Source of the DNA: Methylohalobius sp964654415
GTDB lineage: Bacteria; Pseudomonadota; Gammaproteobacteria; Methylococcales; Methylothermaceae
Assembly: GCA_964654415.1 (NCBI GenBank)
Contig: CAZZIP010000010.1
Coordinates: 1-64,000 of the forward strand
Direction: 5' to 3'
DNA length: 64,000 nucleotides
Shown here piece by piece: positions 7,652-15,533 of the stretch; position 1 is the stretch's first letter, and every line of letters begins with the position of its first letter. A model generated the notes under the pieces. It did no database searches. It had not been told where the DNA came from and worked only from the letters and a program-made list of their open reading frames with translations. Position numbers and translations under genes: made by a program.

Positions 7652-8230
7652 TCACCAGCGCCTAGGCTCAAAGCCCGGGGCGTTTCTCAGCACCACGTCG
7701 TCATCGGCCTGCACCAGCACATACAGGCCCTGCTTCTCCGCATAGCGCACTACCTCATCGGCCGCGCCCATCGCCGCCACCGCCCCGTGCAACACCTTGT
7801 CCGCGTGCTCCGGAAAACAGCCCTTGAAACGACCTAGCCGCTCGATGTGCTCGTCCACGTCCTCGGTGGTCAGCCGGCTTTTGCACTCGACAGCGATGGC
7901 GTGGTCGCCGTCGATCACCAAGAGGTCGATCTCCATCAGCGTCCGCCCCGCATCGTCGCGTGCCGTAGCATTGGAATAGACGCGGTGCACGGGTATGCCC
8001 TGCTCTCTAAACAGCCGCACCACCGCCGGCTCGACCATGTCCTGCACGAACTGACCTAGCCGGTTGCCAAGACCACCCAGCTGACGCCTCAGCTCGCGTA
8101 TCATCCTGTCGGTCTCTTGCATACGCCGGTCGGTTTCCTGCATACGGCGGTCGGTCTCCTTGCTCTGCTCGGCCAAGGAGAGGATCATCGCCTTCAACTC
8201 GTCCCAAGAAATGTCGGCTGCGGTGGTCAT
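7652..8230 (-). CDS. Coiled-coil protein with PD-(D/E)XK nuclease-like domain (DUF3782-type)
   Basis: The 192-residue protein has an N-terminal coiled coil (about residues 10-55) in which the heptad RMQETDR is repeated two to three times in a row, then a restriction-endonuclease-like fold. The likely catalytic residues are in LMEIDLLVIDGDHAIAVECKSRL, split as MEIDLLV (D) and AVECKSR (E-x-K), which is the PD-(D/E)XK core. Proteins of this build are common as scattered accessory genes and their biological role is not known. It lies opposite to the operon around it and between two copies of the Rieske 3' end, which suggests insertion. No partner methylase or toxin is adjacent, so it is not called a restriction enzyme. 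Confidence 0.75.
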   Translation of the reverse strand: MTTAADISWDELKAMILSLAEQSKETDRRMQETDRRMQETDRMIRELRRQLGGLGNRLGQFVQDMVEPAVVRLFREQGIPVHRVYSNATARDDAGRTLMEIDLLVIDGDHAIAVECKSRLTTEDVDEHIERLGRFKGCFPEHADKVLHGAVAAMGAADEVVRYAEKQGLYVLVQADDDVVLRNAPGFEPRRW

Positions 8231-8285
8231 CGCGTTGACTGGTCAAGTGAATTACTGGCTTCAGTTTACCATGAGGATTCGTTTG

Positions 8286-8384
8286 CACAAGCGCGCCTTG
8301 CCGCCTGATCCGGGCTGGCCTCATGTATTTCCGGTACAGGTGGAAAACGGCCTAATCCAGATCCGCGACGACCGCTGGGATTAG
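8286..8384 (+). pseudogene. Fragment of a second Rieske ferredoxin gene (C-terminal end)
   Basis: In one frame this stretch reads KRALPPDPGWPHVFPV and then ENGLIQIRDDRWD before TAG, against RALTPPAYEDLHVFPV and the same end in the intact Rieske protein. The cysteine and histidine ligands are absent, so it cannot be functional. The last 63 bases are nearly identical to the intact gene, while the part before them is related but clearly diverged. It is either the stub of a tandem duplicate or a trace of the event that brought in the neighbouring nuclease-like gene. Confidence 0.65.
8322..8384 (+). repeat. Direct repeat, copy 2
   Basis: Second copy of the 63-base Rieske 3' end at 7420-7482, with four mismatches. 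Confidence 0.9.
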
Positions 8385-8934
8385 CCTTGCGTAGCGGCCA
8401 GTCGATTGGTTTGAAGTCCGCAAAAAGATCGCGCGATCGTAGCGCTGCGCCTCGCGATTATCCCGAGGCGTCGATCAAAACACGAACGTACCCACCGCTG
8501 ATCAGGGTGAGACACCCCATCCATCCCTCTTGCCCCGCCTGAGTAGGGCCCAGTTGCCCAAACGAGTGTTCGAGATCGACTTCAGGCGGTGCCGTAAGTA
8601 ACGGCGGCCCCTTGACGATCCTCACCGCTCTCCTACTCCTGGCCTGATCCCAGATTGCCTCTCCCTCCGGTTCACCTCCTTGGGCCGACACCTTTTGACC
8701 TGCGCTCGCGCGCGACGCCAAAACGCTAAAAAACTGGGTGCATCGGGCGGCGGGCGTTTAAATACCCGCATCACCGCCATCCAAGAAGCCGGAACGGCCG
8801 CAGATGGCAAGCGCCAGGCAGAGACATTCCTACGCACCAAGTCTATGCCTCGCGCAGAATTCGACATCTGGGTAGTAAAAGAATAACACCTCAAGCGGTG
8901 GATTTTACGCTTTTCCGCTCGTATCATTTTTAGC
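8385..8934. other. 550 bases without a convincing gene
   Basis: Open frames here are short: 87 codons at 8458-8721 on the minus strand, ending GGYVRVLIDASG, and 68 codons at 8680-8886 on the plus strand, ending MPRAEFDIWVVKE. Neither has a clear ribosome binding site or a family that I recognise. They overlap each other, so at most one is real; the plus frame could be the decayed end of a former gene. GATCGCGCGATC near 8427 is a perfect palindrome. The stretch looks like eroded accessory DNA between the Rieske duplication and the DUF72 gene. Confidence 0.5.
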
Positions 8935-9705
8935 ATGGCCAAAGCCCGCATCGGCACCTGCGGCTGGAGCTACGGCGTCTGGCGCGGGGTGTTTTATCCT
9001 GAACACTTAAGGCCGAGTCAGTGGCTTAGCCTCTATGCCCAGCACTTCAATACCGTCGAGGTCAACGCCAGCTTCTACCACCTGCCCAAGGAGGCAACCG
9101 TCCGCCGCTGGGTGGCTGAGACTCCGCCTGAGTTTTGCTTTGCCGTCAAAGCCTGGCGCGCGATCACCCACTACCGGAGGCTAGCCGATTGCACCGAGCT
9201 GGTGGCGACCTTTTTCGCGCGCATCGAAGCCTTCGGGGAGAAACTGGGGCCGGTGCTGTTTCAACTGCCGCCGCGCTTTCCGGCAGAGCCTGGGCGGCTT
9301 GAGGCTTTCCTCGCCTGCCTTCCCAGCGGCCACCGCTACGCCTTCGAATTCCGCGATCCAAGCTGGCACTGCCAGCCGGTGTACGAACTCTTAAACCGCG
9401 CCGGGGCTGCCTTCTGCCCTTTCGATCTCGCTGGCCTGATTTCCCCTCGGGTGACTACGGCCGATTTCACTTACGTGCGCCTGCACGGCCACGCGCAGCG
9501 CTACCGAGGTAGCTACAGCGATGCGCTCTTACACGATTGGGCAAGTTGGCTTTCCTCACAGCTCATCAAAGGCTTGGACCTTTGGGTATTCTTCGACAAC
9601 ACCGACGAGGCGGCCAACGCTGTCTTCGACGCCAAACGGCTGCGTGCTTTACTCCTGGGGAACCTTAAAGCAGATACGGCGCCAAATAAAACTGATACAA
9701 TTTAA
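8935..9705 (+). CDS. DUF72 family protein
   Basis: This 256-residue protein of the DUF72 (YecE-like) family has a TIM-barrel fold and an unknown biochemical role. The opening RIGTCGWSYGVWRGVFYPE is typical, as are FNTVEVNASFYHLP, FCFAVKAWRAITH, LFQLPPRF, FEFRDPSW and the C-terminal VFFDNTDEAANA. It is full length. It stands alone between the accessory patch and prfB, on the same strand as prfB, with 25 bases between them. Confidence 0.9.
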   Translation: MAKARIGTCGWSYGVWRGVFYPEHLRPSQWLSLYAQHFNTVEVNASFYHLPKEATVRRWVAETPPEFCFAVKAWRAITHYRRLADCTELVATFFARIEAFGEKLGPVLFQLPPRFPAEPGRLEAFLACLPSGHRYAFEFRDPSWHCQPVYELLNRAGAAFCPFDLAGLISPRVTTADFTYVRLHGHAQRYRGSYSDALLHDWASWLSSQLIKGLDLWVFFDNTDEAANAVFDAKRLRALLLGNLKADTAPNKTDTI

Positions 9706-9730
9706 AATTTAAATTATCCAAACCCGCTTT

Positions 9731-10844
9731 ATGGAAGCACTGGAAATCAACGCTTTAACCCGTAGAATCGAAGATTTAAAGGGCCGAATCGAGGCCTTAA
9801 GGGGGTATCTTTGACTACGACCGCAAACGGGAGAGGCTGGAAGAAGTTCTGAAAGAGCTCGAGGACCCAGGGCTCTGGGACGATCCTGAGCGCGCCCAAG
9901 CGCTGGGTAAAGAACGGGTTCAGCTAGAAGGGACCGTCCAGACTCTCGACCATCTCACGCAGGGGATCAAGGACGCCGAAGAGCTCCTAGAACTCGCTCT
10001 GGAAGAGGGGGACGAAGACACCATCGCTGGTATCGCCGCCGATCTGGAAAACTACGAAAAGGCGGTTTTCGACCTGGAGTTCCGGCGGATGTTCTCCAAC
10101 CCGATGGACCCCAACAATGCCTTCTTGGACATCCAGGCCGGCTCCGGGGGAACCGAAGCTCAAGACTGGGCGGAGATGCTGCTGCGTATGTACCTGCGCT
10201 GGGCCGAGAGCAAGGGGTTCAAGGCCGAGATCATCGAGCTATCGCCTGGGGAAGTCGCCGGCATCAAAAGCGCCACCGTCAAAGTGGAAGGTCCTTATGC
10301 TTATGGCTGGCTGCGGACCGAAACCGGCGTCCACAGGCTGGTACGCAAATCCCCGTTCGATTCGGGCAACCGCCGCCATACCTCGTTCGCTGCCGTATTT
10401 GTCTCGCCGGAAGTCGAAGACGATATCGACATCGAAATCAACCCAGCCGATCTTCGCATCGACGTCTACCGCGCCTCGGGTGCTGGCGGCCAGCACGTCA
10501 ACCGCACCGAATCGGCGGTCAGGATTACCCATCTGCCGACCGGCATCGTGGTCCAATGCCAGAACGATCGCTCCCAGCACAAAAACCGAGCTACCGCGAT
10601 GCAGCAACTGCGTGCCAAACTCTACGAGCTGGAGATGCAGAAAAAACGGGCACAACAGCAGCAACTGGAGGAATCTAAGACCGACATCGGCTGGGGCAAT
10701 CAGATCCGCTCTTATGTGCTCGATCAGTCGCGCATCAAGGATCTGCGCACCGGCGTAGAGATCGGTAACACCCAGGCAGTGCTAGACGGTTATCTCGATC
10801 CTTTCATCGAAGCTAGCCTTAAAAGCGGGCTAGAAGGGAAGTAA
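9731..10844 (+). CDS. prfB: Peptide chain release factor 2 (RF2), made by programmed +1 frameshift
   Basis: RF2 reads UAA and UGA stop codons and triggers peptide release. The gene is in two frames: codons 9731-9811 (MEALEINALTRR to GYL), then TGA at 9812-9814. After a +1 slip, reading goes on at GAC (9813) to the stop at 10844, giving 370 residues, close to the usual RF2 length. The GGQ catalytic motif is at residues 252-254 (SGAGGQHVNRTES) and the stop-recognition motif SPF is in KSPFDSGN. It lies two bases before lysS, the common prfB-lysS pair. This is regulation, not a mutation. Confidence 0.97.
9800..9815 (+). promoter_or_regulatory. prfB autoregulatory frameshift site
   Basis: AGGGGG TAT CTT TGA C is the classic element: an internal Shine-Dalgarno (9800-9805), three bases, the slippery CTT, the in-frame UGA and a following C. 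Low RF2 favours slippage at UGA, so RF2 limits its own synthesis. Confidence 0.97.
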
Positions 10845-10846
10845 CT

Positions 10847-12361
10847 ATGGCCAATGACCAAGACAGTCAGGATCTCATCGCCCAGCGTAAAGCCAAGCTC
10901 GCTGCACTTCGCGAGACAGCGATAGCTTATCCTGCCGATTTCAGGCGTTCGAGCGTCGCTTCCGAACTCCACGCTCGTTATGGCGACAAGCCTTCAGATT
11001 TTTTCGACCAACAGCCGATTCGGGTGCGCGTCGCCGGCCGCATGATGAGCCGCAGGATCATGGGCAAGGCGAGCTTTTGCCACCTGCAGGACTATTCCGG
11101 CCGGATCCAGCTCTATCTCACCCGTGATGGGCTGCCGGATGGGTTGTACGAACACTTCAAACACTTTGACATCGGCGACATCCTGGGCGCCGAAGGAGTG
11201 CTGTTCAAGACCAAAACCGGAGAGCTTTCGGTCAAGGTGGACGAGGTCCGCCTTCTGGCCAAAGCGCTGCGTCCCTTGCCGGAAAAGTACCACGGTCTGA
11301 CCGACCAGGAAGCGCGCTACCGCCAGCGGTACCTCGACCTGATCATGAACGAGGTCACCCGCCGCACGTTCCGCATCCGTTCCAAGATTATCCAAGAAAT
11401 CCGCCAGTTCCTGATCGAACGGGACTTCTTGGAAGTGGAGACCCCGATGATGCAAGTTCTCCCCGGAGGCGCAGCTGCTCGACCTTTCGTAACCTATCAC
11501 CATGCTCTCGACATGCAGCTGTTCTTGCGCATCGCCCCGGAGCTTTACCTAAAGCGTCTGGTAGTGGGCGGTTTCGAGAAGGTATTCGAGATCAATCGCA
11601 ACTTCCGCAACGAGGGGCTTTCCACCCAGCACAACCCGGAATTCACCATGCTGGAGTTTTATCAGGCCTATGCCGAATATCAGGATCTGATGGACCTGAC
11701 CGAGCTTATGCTTAGGGAGCTGGCAGAAAAAGTCTCAGGCACTGCCACGATTTGCTACCAGGGCCGGGAAATCGACTTCGGCAAACCCTTCAAGCGTTTT
11801 ACCCTATTTGAATCCTTGATTCACTTCAACCCGGGCCTTGCAGCTGAAAACGTGGACAATTTAGAATCCGCCAGGCAAGTGGCGGAAAAATTGGACATCC
11901 CTATCCTGCCCGACTTTGGCCTTGGCAAAATCCAGACTGAGATTTTCGAGAAAACCGTAGAGCCCAAGCTGTTAGATCCCACCTTCATCACCCAATACCC
12001 GGTGGAAGTCTCTCCGCTGGCGCGGCGCAACGATCAGAACCCCTTTGTTACCGACCGCTTCGAATTGTTCATCGCCGGACGCGAAATCGCCAACGGCTTC
12101 ACCGAACTCAACGACCCAGAAGAACAGGCTGAGCGTTTCCGCGCCCAGCTCAAGGCCCGCGCCTTAGGCGATGAGGAAGCGATGCACTTCGACGAGGATT
12201 ACATCGTTGCTCTAGAGCACGGCATGCCCCCCACCGCCGGGGAGGGGATCGGCATCGACCGGTTGGTAATGCTGTTCACCGATTCCCCTTCGATCCGCGA
12301 CGTGCTCTTGTTCCCGCATCTTCGCCCGAAGGCTCCCGCCCCGCCCGAAGATACCTCCTGA
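10847..12361 (+). CDS. lysS: Lysine-tRNA ligase (class II)
   Basis: Lysyl-tRNA synthetase (504 residues) charges tRNA-Lys. An N-terminal OB-fold anticodon-binding domain (about residues 60-155, with RVAGRMMSRRIMGKASF) is followed by the class II catalytic core. Motif 2 is visible as FEINRNFRNEGLSTQHNPEFTM, broken here as NRNFRNEG and HNPEFTMLE; motif 3 is GIGIDRLVMLFT near the C-terminus. It starts two bases after the prfB stop, within the same transcript. Confidence 0.96.
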   Translation: MANDQDSQDLIAQRKAKLAALRETAIAYPADFRRSSVASELHARYGDKPSDFFDQQPIRVRVAGRMMSRRIMGKASFCHLQDYSGRIQLYLTRDGLPDGLYEHFKHFDIGDILGAEGVLFKTKTGELSVKVDEVRLLAKALRPLPEKYHGLTDQEARYRQRYLDLIMNEVTRRTFRIRSKIIQEIRQFLIERDFLEVETPMMQVLPGGAAARPFVTYHHALDMQLFLRIAPELYLKRLVVGGFEKVFEINRNFRNEGLSTQHNPEFTMLEFYQAYAEYQDLMDLTELMLRELAEKVSGTATICYQGREIDFGKPFKRFTLFESLIHFNPGLAAENVDNLESARQVAEKLDIPILPDFGLGKIQTEIFEKTVEPKLLDPTFITQYPVEVSPLARRNDQNPFVTDRFELFIAGREIANGFTELNDPEEQAERFRAQLKARALGDEEAMHFDEDYIVALEHGMPPTAGEGIGIDRLVMLFTDSPSIRDVLLFPHLRPKAPAPPEDTS

Positions 12362-12428
12362 TTGCCTCTTTAAGGTGGCGTTTCTTGGCTAGACTTAGTG
12401 AGATACTCACTTTCACCGTTCGATCATC

Positions 12429-13304
12429 ATGGTATCATCGGTCGGTCCGCCTACGCCGCCTCACGAAAACCGCTTTCTTCGCCACTGCTACCAGGCGCTT
12501 AAAGAAAACCAACTGGTTCTGCCCACGATTCCGGAGATTGCGCTCAAGATCCGCAGAGCAATCAATGACCCTAAGGCCAACAACAGCAAGATCGCTAGGG
12601 TGGTCCAGATGGACCCGGTCATCACCGCGCGTTTGATCCAGATCGCCAACAGCCCCTTATATCGCGGACGGCGCAGGATCGAGAGCTGCCCAGAAGCACT
12701 CACCCGCTTGGGGTTAAAAGCCGCTCAACACCTGATCACCAGCTTTGCCCTCAAGGCAGTGTTCAAGGCTAAAACTCGCACGATCCAAAAACGCATGCAG
12801 GAATTGTGGCAACATAGCAGCTATGTAGCCGCGATCTGTGCCGTGCTGGCCCATAAGACCCCAGGCTTTGACCCAGACCGAGCCATGCTTGCAGGATTAG
12901 TCCACGACATCGGCGTGGTACCGGTGCTCACCTTCGCTGACAGACATCCGGATTTGATCGATCAGCCCCAGGATTTGATCCAAACGATTGCTAAGTTACG
13001 CGATCCGGTAGGAGTCGCAATCATGCGCACCTGGCATTTTCCTGAGGACTTCGAGGCGGTGATCCAGGAGGCGGAAAGCTGGTTTCGCGACAAAGCCAAA
13101 GAACCAGATTACGCGGATTTGGTGCTGGTGGCGCAACTGCACAGCTTTATTGGCACTCCCAAAATCCACGATTGTCCACGCATCGACCAAATTCCCGCCT
13201 ACCGCAAACTCCTGGCCGGGCGTCTTGACGCCGACATCAGCCTAAACATTCTAGAGGCTGCCAAAGAGGAAATTTGGCAGATCCAGAACCTGCTTTCGGC
13301 TTGA
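12429..13304 (+). CDS. HDOD domain protein
   Basis: This 291-residue protein consists mainly of one HDOD domain (about residues 30-230). The features are LPTIPEIALKIRRAINDP, VVQMDPVITARLIQIANSPLY, LTRLGLKAAQHLI and MLAGLVHDIGVVP. HDOD proteins are HD-fold relatives, often lacking phosphohydrolase activity, that take part in signalling. There is no receiver, GGDEF or EAL domain attached. The gene ends one base before fliK, so it may be co-transcribed with it and act in motility, but that is inference. No good ribosome binding site is seen before ATG 12429, so the true start may differ slightly. Confidence 0.85.
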   Translation: MVSSVGPPTPPHENRFLRHCYQALKENQLVLPTIPEIALKIRRAINDPKANNSKIARVVQMDPVITARLIQIANSPLYRGRRRIESCPEALTRLGLKAAQHLITSFALKAVFKAKTRTIQKRMQELWQHSSYVAAICAVLAHKTPGFDPDRAMLAGLVHDIGVVPVLTFADRHPDLIDQPQDLIQTIAKLRDPVGVAIMRTWHFPEDFEAVIQEAESWFRDKAKEPDYADLVLVAQLHSFIGTPKIHDCPRIDQIPAYRKLLAGRLDADISLNILEAAKEEIWQIQNLLSA

Positions 13305-13305
13305 G

Positions 13306-14806
13306 ATGGACGTCCGCTTTTTTCCCTCCCTCGTCCCTCTTAAGCTGCCCTCCGAGCGGACACAAGGGTCCCCCCTTACCTTCCACCCCGGCGAGCAGTT
13401 GATCGCCAAGGTGCTAGCGCAGGCAGCCCCCGGCCGGCTGTTGCTTGAGATCAGCGGGCGCAAGCTGATGGCCGAGACCGAGCTGAACTTTCCGGCAGGT
13501 ACGAGCTTGCGGCTCGAAGTCGTCCAAATTCAACCCAAAATCCAGCTCAGAGTTCTCGCCGACTTAAACCCGATGACGATCATGGTTTCTGCTCTGCGCC
13601 AGACGCTGCCCCGGCAGATACCACTCGATCAGGCGCTGCGTAGCCTTGAAGCGGCGCTCGGCCGGCCAAACCTCGCCCAGCCCGTGCGCACCCAAATCGA
13701 AGCCTTGTTGAACTCTCTGCCTGATCGGATCGCCCTCGGTCAGCCGGACAAACTCGCCTCGGCCATGCGCCAGAGCGGCTTATTCACGGAGGCCCTGGCA
13801 GCCACGGCGGTTCAGACGCCTATCGTTGCAACGGATCTAAAAACCCGCCTGCTCGAGCTGGCAGCCAGCATCAAAACTGCTCTGGCGCAAACTACCACGC
13901 TTCGGCCGGGGCACGCGCCTGCCGCTGCCATTCCAGTCTCCCCTGCTCCGACGCCACGCAACAGCCCCACTGCGCCCACCCCGGAACAAGAGANNNNNNN
14001 NNNNNNNNNNNNNNNNNNNNNNNNNNNNNNNNNNNNNNNNNNNNNNNNNNNNNNNNNNNNNNNNNNNNNNNNNNNNNNNNNNNNNNNNNNNNNCTCCAAT
14101 CTCCCAGGCTGCATCAACCTTCCCCGGAAAGTCGGACCTATTGCCGGAACTAGCTGAAAAGGTTTCTGGTGCCTTGGCGCAAACTACCACGCTTCGCCCA
14201 GGGCACGCGCCTGCCGCTGCCATTCCAGTCTCCCCCGCTCCGGCGCCAAGCAACAGCCCCACTGCGCCCACCTCGGAACAAGAGACTCCAATCTCCCAGG
14301 CTGCATCAACCTTCCCCGGAAAGTCGGACCTATTGCCGGAGTTGGCTGAAAAGGTTTCTGGTGCCCTGGCACGCATCGTGGTGGATCAGATCGCCTCGCT
14401 GCCTAAGCCGGAAACCCAGGTTCTCAGCTGGCATCTGGAAATACCGTTCCGCGATGGGGAAAACCTAGAGAGCTTGCAGCTGACCATCGCCGGCGAGCAG
14501 CGGGCCAAGGGCGACCCTAGTGAAACCTCGCCCTGGACAGTGGATTTGGAGATGACCCCGCCTGGGCTTGGCCGAATCCGCGTCAGGTTGGTGCTCCAAG
14601 GAGAAAAAATCAGCAGCTACTTCTGGGGAGAGAGCGAGACTACCCTCCGCTTGCTCGAACACCATCTGGACACCCTTGCGCGGCGCTTCCGCGCTGCCGG
14701 CCTTGAACCAAACTACCTACAGGCCGTCGGTGAGCTCAGGGCAGGCACACGGCCTGCCCCTACAGAGCCGATGATCACCGGCCCGTTGTTGGACGAGAAA
14801 ATATGA
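13306..14806 (+). CDS. fliK: Flagellar hook-length control protein FliK (interrupted by assembly gap)
   Basis: FliK measures hook length and switches FlhB substrate specificity. The N-terminal part (13306-13993) has no strongly conserved motif. The C-terminal domain is clear: WHLEIPFRDGENLESLQLTI, WTVDLEMTPPGLGRIRVRLVL and the helix TLRLLEHHLDTLARRFRAAGLEP. The two sides of the N run are in different frames only because 100 is not a multiple of three. Removing the N run joins EQE to TPISQ in frame, exactly as in the intact repeat copy, so it is one gene. The middle is a Pro/Ala/Thr-rich 64-residue tandem repeat. The tail LRAGTRPAPTEP is encoded by a palindromic repeat. The stop overlaps the next start (ATGA). 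Confidence 0.85.
13884..14369 (+). repeat. 192-bp tandem repeat inside fliK (collapsed across the gap)
   Basis: The unit is 192 bases (64 codons), from CTCCAATCTCCC at 14094 to the same string at 14286. Before the gap, 13884-13993 matches 14176-14285 with about six differences in 110. After 14286 a third partial copy runs to about 14369, with about four differences in 85. The encoded unit runs from TPISQAASTFPGKSDLLPEL to the start of LAQTTTLRPGHAPAAAIPV, rich in Pro, Ala and Thr. Confidence 0.92.
13994..14093. other. Assembly gap (100 N)
   Basis: Exactly 100 N, a placeholder size. The flanks CAAGAGA and CTCCAATC are directly adjacent in the second repeat copy, so the gap marks an unresolved number of 192-bp fliK repeats, with a real length that is probably a multiple of 192. 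Confidence 0.95.
14739..14763. repeat. Palindrome ending in GCCCCTAC, copy 2 (inside fliK)
   Basis: GGGCAGGC pairs with GCCTGCCC around ACACG, followed by CTAC. It is translated as part of the fliK C-terminal tail (AGTRPAPT). The right end is the same as in the copies at 7618 and 15124. Confidence 0.7.
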
Positions 14807-15087
14807 ACGCCAAACCTCCAAGTTCCCTCGAAGTCGCCGTCGCCTTGCACTACGATGGCACCTCGGCGCCGCGCGTGGTGGCTAAAGGCCGCGGTGAACT
14901 GGCTGAGCAGATCGTCGCTAAAGCGCGCGAGCACGCCGTCCCACTCCATAGTGACCCCCAGTTAGCCAGGATACTGGCTACAGTTCCTCTAGGAGAAGAA
15001 ATCCCGCGCGAGCTTTATGTAGCGGTGGCGGAAGTAATCGCTTTTGCCTATTGGCTGAGCGGCAAACGGCCTAATCCCGATGCGTAA
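14803..15087 (+). CDS. Stand-alone FlhB C-terminal-domain protein (EscU/YscU/FlhB family)
   Basis: This 94-residue protein matches only the cytoplasmic C-terminal part of FlhB that follows the autocleavage site. VAVALHYDGTSAPRVVAKG parallels FAVALKYDQSRAGAPRVVAKG of the full FlhB in this window (residues after NPSH), and EIPRELYVAVAEVIAFAYWL parallels EIPQGLYLAVAQVLAYVYQL. It has no membrane segments and no NPTH motif, so it mimics the cleaved FlhB C-fragment. It overlaps the fliK stop by four bases. Since FliK acts on this FlhB fragment, a role in export switching is likely but not shown. Confidence 0.85.
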   Translation: MNAKPPSSLEVAVALHYDGTSAPRVVAKGRGELAEQIVAKAREHAVPLHSDPQLARILATVPLGEEIPRELYVAVAEVIAFAYWLSGKRPNPDA

Positions 15088-15101
15088 AAGCAGGTTTTCC
15101 C

Positions 15102-15533
15102 CTAATTCCGATCCCAAGACGCAGGGGCAGGTTTTAAACCTGCCCCTACACCGTACAAACGAATCAGGAGAGCTGCCTCCTCGCGACTCAAACCCAAACT
15201 CCCCACCAGTTCCTTCATATCCGCTCCCTGGCGAATGCGTTCGATGGCAGATTGATAAACCGGCTCCTCCACATTCGCCTGATCCTCGCGCTCTTTGAGC
15301 CATTCCCCAAGCTCCTTGAGCTTTGCCGCCAGCTCGCCTATCTGCTCGTCGGCCCGCACCGACAAGGCGCAAAAATCGATAAGCTCTCCCCCTAAACGTT
15401 CTAATGCCTGGCGATGTTCCTGGAATTGACGCTCCAGCCGCGTAAGCCTGCGCCACAGCCAGAGCAAAACCACAATTATCCCGATCAGAATCAAAGCCAC
15501 CCCTATCAGAGAAAGGGACAGATAAACGGCCAT
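15102..15533 (-). CDS. DUF2802 membrane-anchored protein of the chemotaxis cluster
   Basis: This 143-residue protein has one N-terminal transmembrane helix (about residues 4-27) and then a coiled coil (about 30-90) with RLTRLERQFQEHRQALERL. The C-terminal helix-turn-helix-like part contains QSAIERIRQGADMKELVGSLGLSREEAALL, split as SAIERIRQGADMKELV and LGLSREEAALL. DUF2802 genes commonly follow cheW in Pseudomonas-type flagellar clusters, as here; the function is unknown. The extreme C-terminus GVGAGLKPAPASWDRN is encoded by a palindromic repeat. It is convergent with the FlhB-like gene. Confidence 0.82.
   Translation of the reverse strand: MAVYLSLSLIGVALILIGIIVVLLWLWRRLTRLERQFQEHRQALERLGGELIDFCALSVRADEQIGELAAKLKELGEWLKEREDQANVEEPVYQSAIERIRQGADMKELVGSLGLSREEAALLIRLYGVGAGLKPAPASWDRN
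15124..15149. repeat. Palindrome ending in GCCCCTAC, copy 3
   Basis: GGGGCAGGTTT and AAACCTGCCCC form an almost perfect 23-base palindrome (one central T), followed by TAC. It encodes GLKPAPA at the C-terminus of the DUF2802 protein on the minus strand. As a hairpin it is also placed to separate the two convergent genes. Confidence 0.75.

Noticed and set aside
7652..8230. Calling the PD-(D/E)XK-like gene a restriction enzyme or toxin
   Set aside because: There is no methylase, specificity subunit or antitoxin nearby, and the family has no established role.
9731..10844. prfB looks broken by an in-frame TGA after 27 codons
   Set aside because: The AGGGGG, spacer, CTT-TGA-C arrangement is the known programmed frameshift site of RF2, so the gene is intact.
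12362..12428. Sigma-54 promoter before the HDOD/fliK pair (TGGCGTTTCTTGGC)
   Set aside because: GG and GC are nine bases apart instead of ten, so the spacing does not fit.
13306..14157. Open frame running through the N gap in the first fliK frame, ending near 14157
   Set aside because: It depends on the arbitrary 100-N length. The residues after the gap make sense only in the other frame, which continues to the FliK C-terminal domain.
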